Shown here: positions 44,003 to 51,097 of the stretch, piece after piece
Layout: each line of letters starts with the position of its first letter
Position numbering within the stretch: position 1 is the stretch's first letter
Source: an uncultured bacterium
Lineage (GTDB): Bacteria > Cloacimonadota > Cloacimonadia > Cloacimonadales > Cloacimonadaceae
DNA length: 64,000 nucleotides
Direction: 5' to 3'
Assembly (NCBI GenBank): GCA_938009275.1
Contig: CALLHY010000073.1
Coordinates: 1-64,000 of the forward strand
Program-made: the position numbers and the translations under genes
The notes under the pieces: generated by a model
Told to the model about the DNA's origin: nothing
Databases searched by the model: none
What the model saw: only the letters and a program-made list of their open reading frames with translations

Positions 44003-45233
44003 TGATGAGACCAGAGTAGCCCCAGCAATCAGCCAGCTACGAAAGGTATTGTTCGTAGATGAGCCCTTCGCGGAGGCATTGACTCTGCGCGAAAAGAGAT
44101 CACAGTATATCTGGGAACTGCTGTATAGAAACTTCGATGCGGACTTGCTGCTACTAAAAAACCAATCATACATAAATCACCCTGTGGCCACTCATAAAGG
44201 TTATGATAAGCTTTATTCACTTAGTTTAGATGCAAGCAGCGAGCTGTATCCCGAAAGCTATCACATACTTGCTGAAGGGCAAACAGAGCGCTTTGCCAAT
44301 ATATTGGATAGCAAACGATTTGAGCTAATCGTGTTTGCGGGTTTTGGTTGCCTGCCACTATTGCGAGTTGCCCAAAAGATATTGCCAAAATGCAGGTTTG
44401 TTATGGACGTGGATAGCTATCCCTTGCCCAGGCTGGAGGCACAGTGGAAGGCAAATAAGAGGATGGATTCGGTAAGCATCTTATGGGCATATACCAAACA
44501 GCTGGTTTGGGATAAGCTGCTATTAAGGCGGGGTGTTCGCTTCTTCTTCCACAATCCCGAGGAAGCACGTCTTATTTGTCAGGCTCAAAAGCTCTCTGAC
44601 GATGATTGTCTAACCTTTCAGTTGCCTATGGAGCCTTTGGATAGCGAACTGCCACCCACGGAGATTGCAGATAATTACATCTTGTTTGGAGCTCAGCAGC
44701 CAAGTGAAAGCAATATGGAAGCGGCAAGGTTTCTGGTATCCGAAATCTATCCTCGCATATCCAAGAAGCTAAACGAGAAAGATATAAAACTTATACTTTG
44801 TGGAAATAAGCATCTGGCAGATTTGTGCGGAGGCAGGATACTGCATTATAACACAGATTCACAAATTGCAGATGAGGAGCAGGTTGTACGCTACAGCTTT
44901 CCTCAGTTGGCGCAGAAAGCTGTTATGGTATTATTACCTCTATCTAAGACAGATACTGAGGATAGAATTGCTCATTGTGCTTCGGCTGGCAAGGCATTGA
45001 TTTGCTCAAACAAGGCTATTGCCTCGTGGAAGATACCTGAAAACTGCTATCTGGCTGGTGATAGCCCAGATGAACTGGCAAGGCACATACTTAAGTTGCT
45101 GCAGCACCCCAGAGAAGCGGTCGTTCTGGCAGATAATCTCAGGCAGTATTACCTGGATAACTTCCGTGAAGACGGCATCAACAAAGCAGTATTAGATAAA
45201 CTAAGATATTGGATTGGAGATTATGACCAATAA
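43992..45233 (+). CDS. glycosyltransferase family 4-like protein
   Basis: A 413-residue GT-B protein, divergent. The N-terminal part has FVDEPFAEALTLREKRSQYIW; the central FFFHNPEEARLIC and NYILFGAQQPSESNMEAARFLVSEIYP is a recognisable donor-domain start (as in GT4 enzymes of the Glyco_trans_1_4 type), and HCASAGKALICSNKAI is the donor-site helix. Target unknown. It overlaps the kinase gene by 11 bases and udk by 11 bases, a compact four-gene run of unrelated roles (phr, kinase, GT, udk). Confidence 0.72.
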   Translation: MIDNDETRVAPAISQLRKVLFVDEPFAEALTLREKRSQYIWELLYRNFDADLLLLKNQSYINHPVATHKGYDKLYSLSLDASSELYPESYHILAEGQTERFANILDSKRFELIVFAGFGCLPLLRVAQKILPKCRFVMDVDSYPLPRLEAQWKANKRMDSVSILWAYTKQLVWDKLLLRRGVRFFFHNPEEARLICQAQKLSDDDCLTFQLPMEPLDSELPPTEIADNYILFGAQQPSESNMEAARFLVSEIYPRISKKLNEKDIKLILCGNKHLADLCGGRILHYNTDSQIADEEQVVRYSFPQLAQKAVMVLLPLSKTDTEDRIAHCASAGKALICSNKAIASWKIPENCYLAGDSPDELARHILKLLQHPREAVVLADNLRQYYLDNFREDGINKAVLDKLRYWIGDYDQ

Positions 45234-45882
45234 CGTTCGCCTGGTATTAATCGGAGGTGGAACCTGCTCGGGTAAAACAACGATTGCCCGCGCAATAGGT
45301 ATGCGCCTGAATGACTTAAAGACGGTAATTATCTCGCACGACAACTACTATCGTGATCTTGCACATTTGCAGGAAGCTGAGAGGGCAAAAGTAAACTTTG
45401 ACCATCCAGATTCCATAGACACGCCATACTTGCTGTCAGACTTGAACAAGATGCTTGCAGGTGAGGCAGTTGATATTCCCGACTACGACTTTAAAACCCA
45501 CAAGCGTGCAGAGGGGACAACATGTGTAGCCTTTGCGGATGTAATTATCCTGGAAGGTATTTTTGCCCTCTATTATCCGGAGCTACTTGCTTTATCCGAT
45601 CTAAAGATATATGTGGACACAGATTCCGACCTGCGTTTGGCACGCCGGATGCAGCGCGACATTGTAGACAGAGGCAGATCGGTGGAAAGCGTGCTTGACC
45701 AATATCTGCAGACAGTTAAGCCCTCTCATGATGCATTCATAGAGCCAACCAAGAAGAATGCTGACCTTATCATACCCGGTGAGAAAGAATTTGACAAAGT
45801 GCTTTATATGTTAAACGGATATCTACTATATGAACTGGTTAATTCCGGAAAGTCCAAGCACAAAACCCTTGATTTTGCTTGA
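45223..45882 (+). CDS. udk: uridine kinase
   Basis: A 219-residue uridine/cytidine kinase, making UMP or CMP by salvage. Walker A is IGGGTCSGKTTIAR (about 9-22), HDNYYRD and DHPDSIDT are substrate loops, LEGIFALY the lid region, and RRMQRDIVDRGRS the arginine helix. ATG 45223 is chosen; the frame is open to TTG 45214. Part of nucleoside salvage with tdk and punA. Its stop overlaps a TTGACA (45879) upstream of groES. Confidence 0.92.
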   Translation: MTNNVRLVLIGGGTCSGKTTIARAIGMRLNDLKTVIISHDNYYRDLAHLQEAERAKVNFDHPDSIDTPYLLSDLNKMLAGEAVDIPDYDFKTHKRAEGTTCVAFADVIILEGIFALYYPELLALSDLKIYVDTDSDLRLARRMQRDIVDRGRSVESVLDQYLQTVKPSHDAFIEPTKKNADLIIPGEKEFDKVLYMLNGYLLYELVNSGKSKHKTLDFA

Positions 45883-45888
45883 CAGAAA

Positions 45889-45915
45889 TTAGCAGTCTCA
45901 AATTGTGTTTGCTAA
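45889..45915 (+). promoter_or_regulatory. CIRCE-like HrcA operator (degenerate)
   Basis: TTAGCAGTC - nine bases - GTTTGCTAA, against the CIRCE consensus TTAGCACTC-N9-GAGTGCTAA: one mismatch in the left arm, two in the right, exact spacing. It lies upstream of groES where HrcA control is usual. Confidence 0.65.
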
Positions 45916-45937
45916 TGAAGCGCGGGTCGCTTATAAT
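45909..45937 (+). promoter_or_regulatory. groES promoter
   Basis: TTGCTA (45909-45914) and perfect TATAAT (45932-45937), spacing 17. The -35 overlaps the right arm of the CIRCE-like operator, as expected for repression. One of few canonical -10 boxes seen in the window. Confidence 0.65.
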
Positions 45938-45976
45938 ATAACTAGCAGATTTCAAAGATAATTTATGGAGGTTACA

Positions 45977-46249
45977 ATGAAACTAAAACCCATTGAAGAC
46001 CGCGTAGTGGTTAAACTCCACAACGCCGCACAAGAGAAAACAATCGGTGGTATTATTATTCCCGATACAGCAAAAGAAAAGCCCCAAATGGCAGAGATTA
46101 TTGCCGTGGGTACCGATGAAGAGCTTCAAAAGATAGTGAAAGTAGGGGACAAAGTTCTCTACGGTAAGTATTCTGGAACTGAGATCGAACTTGATGGAGA
46201 AAAGCTGCTTATACTTTCCAAGAGCGACATCCTGGCAATAGTAGAGTAA
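45977..46249 (+). CDS. groES: co-chaperonin GroES
   Basis: A 90-residue lid subunit of the chaperonin. LKPIEDRVVVKL, the mobile loop AAQEKTIGGIIIPDTAKEKP (20 residues shown) and GDKVLYGKYSGTEIEL are standard. ATG 45977 follows GGAGG (45967-45971). Unusually groEL does not follow; trxA does, 4 bases on. Control is likely through the CIRCE-like site upstream. Confidence 0.96.
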   Translation: MKLKPIEDRVVVKLHNAAQEKTIGGIIIPDTAKEKPQMAEIIAVGTDEELQKIVKVGDKVLYGKYSGTEIELDGEKLLILSKSDILAIVE

Positions 46250-46253
46250 GATT

Positions 46254-46574
46254 ATGGCTACCAAAGAAGTAAACAGCAGCAGCTTTGAAGCCGAAGTACT
46301 ACAGTCCGAACTCCCCGTCCTTGTAGACTTCTGGGCTCCTTGGTGCGGTCCTTGCAAAGCCCTTACTCCTACCATCGACAAACTTGCCACCGAACTGGAT
46401 GGCAAGGTAAAAATAGTAAAGCTGAATATCGATGAATCCCCCGAGATTGCAGGCAAGTATTCCATCATGTCTATCCCCACCCTGCTTATTTTCGACAAAG
46501 GGAACGTTAGTGATCAATTGGTTGGGCTGGTTCAGAAAGAAAAGATTATGGACAAGCTGAACAAGCACATCTAA
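46254..46574 (+). CDS. trxA: thioredoxin
   Basis: A 106-residue cytosolic thioredoxin. FWAPWCGPCKAL holds the CGPC redox centre (about residues 31-34), and the cis-proline is in SIPTLLIFDKG. It donates electrons to Tpx (36600) and other reductases. It sits 4 bases after groES and should be co-expressed with it under heat control; it ends at a strong terminator. Confidence 0.96.
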   Translation: MATKEVNSSSFEAEVLQSELPVLVDFWAPWCGPCKALTPTIDKLATELDGKVKIVKLNIDESPEIAGKYSIMSIPTLLIFDKGNVSDQLVGLVQKEKIMDKLNKHI

Positions 46575-46601
46575 ACACAAGCTCATATTACACATAATGA
46601 C

Positions 46602-46637
46602 AGCCCGGGTGTTTCTAACATCCGGGCTTCATTTTTT
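46602..46637 (+). terminator. Rho-independent terminator after trxA
   Basis: Eleven-pair stem AGCCCGGGTGT / ACATCCGGGCT with loop TTCTA, then a T tract. Confidence 0.92.
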
Positions 46638-46666
46638 TCACTTTTTGCAGCATTTGGCAATTGGGC

Positions 46667-46695
46667 AAAAAAAAGCCGGCACATCAGTACCGGCT
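46667..46695 (-). terminator. Terminator for surface-protein gene
   Basis: Minus-strand stem AGCCGG / CCGGCT (46690-46695, 46674-46679) followed by eight T. Confidence 0.88.
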
Positions 46696-46720
46696 AAGTT
46701 ATATATATCAGAGCTTTGAC

Positions 46721-48883
46721 TTACTTCACCAAAGATGCCTTCTGCACATAGCGTTCACCGCTGCTTTCCATAATAATCAGATAAGTGCCGCTACCGCAGG
46801 GCTGACCATTGTTATCAATACCGTTCCATACCAGGTTCTGCCTACCTGCCTTGCTGTTTCCGCTAAACAGGTTACGTACCAATTGCCCTCTTTGATTGTA
46901 GATATTCACCTGTGCCTTGGCGTCTTTAGCCATGCTGAAGGAGATGTTAACCGAGGGATTGAAGGGATTGGGATATGGTGCCAATAACGCAGTAGTAAGC
47001 GGGATATTGGGAGTTACACTGCCGCTGCTTTCCAGCTTGATCTGTACTGGGCCATAGAAGCTTGTTATGCCACTGTATTCCACGCTTTCTAACCAATACC
47101 AGTATTCGCTGCCTGGGGTAACTTCGCTATCACTATAGGTGTAGGTAGCTACATTGGATGTGTTGGTTGGTGAAATCAGCAGGCTAATCATGGCTGCTTG
47201 AGAAAGATTGTTGGAATTAGCACGCCAAACATAATAGCCGTTTAGACCAGATTCGCTTTGGGTAGTCCACTGCAGGCGAACACCGTTATTGGAAGTAAGG
47301 CTCGCATTGAAACCGGACAGCACTACAGGCAGGGTTTCATCGCCCGAGCCAAGAATGTAGAACATTCCACGGTCGCCCAAGCTGGTGATAGTGGTTCTTG
47401 CCCAGCGTGGGGAGGAGCTGGTATCCCATGCTTCTGCTGCCAGCATAATACCACCTTGCTGAATAACTGGTGTTTGCAAGTCCCAGTTGATTCCGTTATC
47501 TTCTTCTGGTTCCCAATAGAAGGTAATTTCTTTACTACCTTCAAAGTTACCACGAATGTTCCAGCGTCTGCTTATGGCAAGGGGCTTGCCGCCGTTTATA
47601 TCGGTAAAGGGAATATAATTCCTGATAAGAACGCCATTGGGACTAAACGAGTGATAGTAATTATGGCTAAAAAGACCATCTATCTTCGATTCCTGGCCAA
47701 CGATCTGAACGGTTCCCTCAGCGCTTCCGTCTAACACATTAATATTATTACTCACGGCAATGGGATTGGTGATGGTTACACCATTGGGGTTGGTTATAAT
47801 CAGATTTGCAACTGGCACCAAACCATCTTCTGGATCGTCGTCTGGAGTTGTAACAAAATTGCCTGTTTGCTGCGATGAATTGCCATTGAAGGAATAATCT
47901 GCTGCACTATCGAAAATCCGATAGGTTACCTGAATGCTTCCCACGTTCTCGGTGGATGAGATACCATCTGGATGGGCGGTGATAACTGTGGCATCGGGAT
48001 TTAGCACAAAAGTGCCAACGCCGTACCAAGCCTTGTTCACAATACTTAGCCCCAGATCAACCGAGCTTCCTGAATGAACGTTGAATTCATTAACTACATT
48101 CACATCAGAGGAGAGCTTAAGCCCTGCAGGATTATCAATGCTTACATTCAGCACATTTGCAGGCATGGTGTTTCCGGTAATTTGCGGGCTGGTGCCATTA
48201 AATACAAAATTGGCTCTGTCGTATGTTTTGTTTCCGCTAAGGGTTATGGCTCCGTCAACGCCATCTGGATGAGCGATATTGATATTGGCATTATATCCAA
48301 CAATAAGGTTTCCATTACCGCCGATGACTCCATGTTTGCCAACGGTTAGAATGCCTGCGGATAGCAGATTAAAGTTAAAACTCGGATAGCTCTGTGTATC
48401 TATCAATGCATTGTTCACCAGCTCTCCACCAGCTTCAATAGTGATGCTGGAATTGTTGCCGATTGATTTCATGGTGCCATTGTTGATTAACACACTAGTG
48501 TTGGTAATGCGCAATTCCTTAAAGCTGATCTCTGCTGCGCTGCCAACCTCAAAAGTGCATCCGGGATGAAACTGCAACTGGTTGCTAACCACCATTGATG
48601 AATTGCCGACGAGTTCAAAGGGCATGTTTATGCTAAGGTAATGCTTCACATATATAGTGCCAGAAAATGGGCTTGAAGGTAAACTGGTGGCATTAACCCA
48701 AGCACTGCCATTATAAGTTTGCCAGAGGCTAAGTGTGTCCCAGGTGCCGCCCCATTTGGTTTGATAGTCACCGGGATTGGCGGCGAACAAGGGCATTGAG
48801 ATTATGAACATAACTATGTATAGTCCAAAAGCGAAAAGCTTTGGACGCGAAGGCTTTGTAAAGCGTTTCATGAATAAAGGCAT
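46721..48883 (-). CDS. large secreted surface protein with C-terminal sorting domain
   Basis: A 720-residue exported protein. A signal sequence (LFAFGLYIVMFIISMPLFA, cleaved near 34) precedes a beta-rich passenger. Two copies of a module of about 95 residues are visible, each with AHPDG, then a YxFNGxSxQxTGN motif and a NPxG motif, separated by VLDG/VHSG turns; this resembles beta-helix adhesin repeats. A fibronectin-like region follows (LPVVLSGFNASLTSNNGVRL) and a C-terminal FlgD-like module: PYPNPFNPSVNISFSM, then AGRQNLVWNGIDNNG. Function likely adhesion or surface layer. GGAGG precedes ATG 48883. It is followed by its own terminator. Confidence 0.85.
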   Translation of the reverse strand: MPLFMKRFTKPSRPKLFAFGLYIVMFIISMPLFAANPGDYQTKWGGTWDTLSLWQTYNGSAWVNATSLPSSPFSGTIYVKHYLSINMPFELVGNSSMVVSNQLQFHPGCTFEVGSAAEISFKELRITNTSVLINNGTMKSIGNNSSITIEAGGELVNNALIDTQSYPSFNFNLLSAGILTVGKHGVIGGNGNLIVGYNANINIAHPDGVDGAITLSGNKTYDRANFVFNGTSPQITGNTMPANVLNVSIDNPAGLKLSSDVNVVNEFNVHSGSSVDLGLSIVNKAWYGVGTFVLNPDATVITAHPDGISSTENVGSIQVTYRIFDSAADYSFNGNSSQQTGNFVTTPDDDPEDGLVPVANLIITNPNGVTITNPIAVSNNINVLDGSAEGTVQIVGQESKIDGLFSHNYYHSFSPNGVLIRNYIPFTDINGGKPLAISRRWNIRGNFEGSKEITFYWEPEEDNGINWDLQTPVIQQGGIMLAAEAWDTSSSPRWARTTITSLGDRGMFYILGSGDETLPVVLSGFNASLTSNNGVRLQWTTQSESGLNGYYVWRANSNNLSQAAMISLLISPTNTSNVATYTYSDSEVTPGSEYWYWLESVEYSGITSFYGPVQIKLESSGSVTPNIPLTTALLAPYPNPFNPSVNISFSMAKDAKAQVNIYNQRGQLVRNLFSGNSKAGRQNLVWNGIDNNGQPCGSGTYLIIMESSGERYVQKASLVK

Positions 48884-49210
48884 TGTTCCTCCATGCGTTT
48901 ATCGTGATATTTATAAAAATTCCATTACTGCAATTTGTGTATAAGAACCAAGAAATTGGAGGGCAAATATATGTCAAGCATAGAATGTGAAATTTCTACT
49001 GTAACATTGCATTAGCTGCGCGTTCATTTTTTGTCTATGATCATGGGACTGTACTTGCTATATGAGGTTAAATCCCTTAGTCTGGTGGTCGCATTTCATA
49101 CAAAATGTGTAAATCGTGTGACGTAGTGCACTTTATGCTTGACACTTAACGCCAGCTTAACAGCCTATCTACAGGCAACAATGCTGTAGAGATATATAAG
49201 GAGTTTTACT
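48884..49210. other. Divergent intergenic region
   Basis: Between two divergent exported-protein genes. It holds a TTGACA on each strand (minus from 48977, plus at 49139) and no gene or repeat that I can see. Confidence 0.6.
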
Positions 49211-49750
49211 ATGTTTAGAACACTGTCTGTATTAGTTTTGTGTATGCTGCTGTTCTCCTGCGGAGAAAAGACCACCGAAATAACCGTGCGGGACAGTAAT
49301 CAGGACTCTGTGGCTCACATGACTCCTGATCCCGATTTTATGGGAAACACGGAGATATTCTTTATTCCAGGAACCATCCAGGGCTCAGCCATTTGGGTGA
49401 TTAACGGCCCCGGGGCTAACGTGGGTATGGATATTCGAGACCGAGGCAATAATGCCTTTATCTACTTTGCCGATAGCTATATTGCTAAGGGGGACAACTT
49501 GGCTCAAACCGGCACACAAATCCCTTGGAACCGCTGGCTGAAAGTGCGGCTGGTGGTGTATAAATCCAGTCTTTCAGGCTGGGTGGTTAGCTTCCTTGGT
49601 AGTCTGGGGCTGGACTTTTTCGATTCCCTGGAAGAATATATGATAGAACAGGTTTGGGAGAATGAGGTGTACCTGAGCCCCGATGGCAAAAGGATTAGCA
49701 CTACCCCCCAAAAAGTCGCATTCCCCCATTTGGGAGAGGCAGCCCACTAA
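49211..49750 (+). CDS. lipoprotein of unknown function
   Basis: A 179-residue lipoprotein: signal peptide with lipobox LLFSC (Cys 17), then GEKTTE. The mature part (GNTEIFFIPGTIQGSAIWVI, NAFIYFADSYI) is not recognised. RBS AAGGAG precedes ATG by 7 bases. TTGACA lies 72 bases upstream. It is the last gene before the accessory region. Confidence 0.75.
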   Translation: MFRTLSVLVLCMLLFSCGEKTTEITVRDSNQDSVAHMTPDPDFMGNTEIFFIPGTIQGSAIWVINGPGANVGMDIRDRGNNAFIYFADSYIAKGDNLAQTGTQIPWNRWLKVRLVVYKSSLSGWVVSFLGSLGLDFFDSLEEYMIEQVWENEVYLSPDGKRISTTPQKVAFPHLGEAAH

Positions 49751-49792
49751 ATTTACTTTATAAAGAGTAGAAGAGCCAGAGAGGAAAAGAGA

Positions 49793-49896
49793 GGTTAGCA
49801 GGTTAGCAGGTTAACGGGTTAGTTGGTTAGCAGGTTAGCAGGTTAACAGGTTAACGGGTTAGCAGGTTAGCAGGTTAGCAGGTTAGTTGGTTAATA
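49793..49896. repeat. Tandem array of 13 x 8-bp units (GGTTAGCA and variants)
   Basis: Thirteen consecutive 8-mers starting GGTTA (GGTTAGCA, GGTTAACG, GGTTAGTT, GGTTAACA, GGTTAATA). It follows AGAGGAAAAGAGA. Shorter arrays of the inverse (TTAACC-type) lie at 57021-57060 and 57203-57240. Confidence 0.95.
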
Positions 49897-49913
49897 AATG
49901 GTTTATGCCTCTA

Positions 49914-50047
49914 AGCTCTGCAAAGAGCGACAGATAATAGCCTGAGGCGTAAGCCTCAGGAACAAGGTACCCACCAATACCAAGCCCCTTGTGGGCGACA
50001 CAATTTATTATTAACAAAGAGTAAAAGAGCCAGAGAGGAAAAGAGAG
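49914..50047. repeat. Left inverted copy of RADAR-flanking repeat
   Basis: A roughly 134-base element from AGCTCTGC to AAAAGAGAG, inverted at 57061-57194 with only scattered differences. It contains a perfect hairpin CCTGAGGCGTAAGCCTCAGG (49941-49960), a CAAGCCCCTTGTGGGCGACA segment and the purine-rich GAGCCAGAGAGGAAAAGAG, which is also found before the tandem array at about 49774. Non-coding. Confidence 0.9.
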
Positions 50048-50270
50048 AATATCAGATAAGGAAGGTATTGGATGAGCAGAATCGGGTAATACAGCGATGA
50101 TAACATATAAATCTTGCCCATTCAAAGAGGCAGGATTGGACAACTATATTTTTCGCCCCAGAGGGAAAGCAGAGAACATCTGAGAAGTGATGTAAAGCTC
50201 AAAGAAATGCATATATTATGCGGCATACAGAACATTATTGTATTGTGAGTTCCACACGCTGTATTCATCT

Positions 50271-50388
50271 CGACCTCTCGACCACTCGACTTCTCGACTT
50301 CAAGATTTCAAAACATCAATACTTCCTATCACTATATACCCAACCCGTGTTTCACTGTTTCACTGTTTCACTCTTCCACTCTTCCACG
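50271..50388. repeat. CTCGAC-rich intergenic segment, copy 2
   Basis: CGACCTCTCGACCACTCGAC, then CCCGTGTTTCAC with three CTGTTTCA-like steps and CTTCCACTCTTCCACG. Same word order as 3556-3639. The rest of 49751-51097 holds repeats and a 9-bp hairpin (CACGCCGCG / CGCGGCGTG at 50593-50622) but no gene I trust. Confidence 0.6.
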
Positions 50389-50696
50389 TTCTCGTCACCA
50401 CAAAGGCAAGAGGTCTTCTATAACAGGTAACTATGTTGCCTCTGTCGACCAGGAGTGGACCGGGAGCACGACCACTGAACATATCCTCAAAAAGCTCCTG
50501 AAAAGCTCAATAATCCATTTACCAAAACCTTAACATCCCTCTTTCTTTCAAGGAAACAATGTATGATGATACTGCCACACTCTTGCCACGAGCACGCCGC
50601 GTTGTGGCAGAATCGCGGCGTGATCTCGGCATAATTGTAACACAGTGCTTCCTTGATAGAGGGATGAATGATAGGGAGACTAGGAGACTAGGGGTA

Positions 50697-50740
50697 GGTT
50701 ACTATGTGGTTACTATGTGGTTACTATGTGGTTACTATGT
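50697..50740. repeat. 4 x 11-bp tandem repeat
   Basis: Four exact copies of GGTTACTATGT, then GGTGG. Confidence 0.95.
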
Positions 50741-50964
50741 GGTGGAGAGTCACTGACAAAGTGACAAAGACCACAAATGACAAAGACCACAAACAGGATA
50801 ACTACTAGCAAAAAGTACCCAGTAATACCAGAGCAGGCTGGTATTAAGTTCTTTTCAATGAAATGCTACCTCTGGCAATGTGGGTATTTATACTTAGGCT
50901 TTGCTTTATCAAGTGCTGTTCTTGTTAAAGATGCTGATACGATATACGAAATGTGAAATATCTC

Positions 50965-50994
50965 TTGACAAATTCTTATGAGTCATGAACTCAT
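50965..50994 (+). promoter_or_regulatory. Putative RADAR promoter/operator
   Basis: TTGACA (50965-50970) followed by the inverted repeat ATGAGT-CATGA-ACTCAT (50978-50994), placed where the -10 region should be. It lies 133 bases before the rdrA start, leaving a leader of about 100 bases. Regulator binding is inferred only from symmetry. Confidence 0.45.
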
Positions 50995-51097
50995 GTTAGA
51001 TGCTTAGCGCTCTAGTATCTAATTCGTGAATATTCGTTTATAGATAAGGAAGTATGTCAACACAGGGGAAAGTATATTATGTTTTATAGGAGATATC

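Noticed and set aside
45879..45937. TTGACA at 45879 as the -35 partner of TATAAT at 45932
   Set aside because: Spacing of 47 bases is far too long; TTGCTA at 45909 fits with 17.
50218..50756. Small frames of 60-70 residues upstream of RADAR
   Set aside because: Built of tandem and low-complexity repeats; no ribosome sites or conserved features, so not called as RADAR accessory genes.
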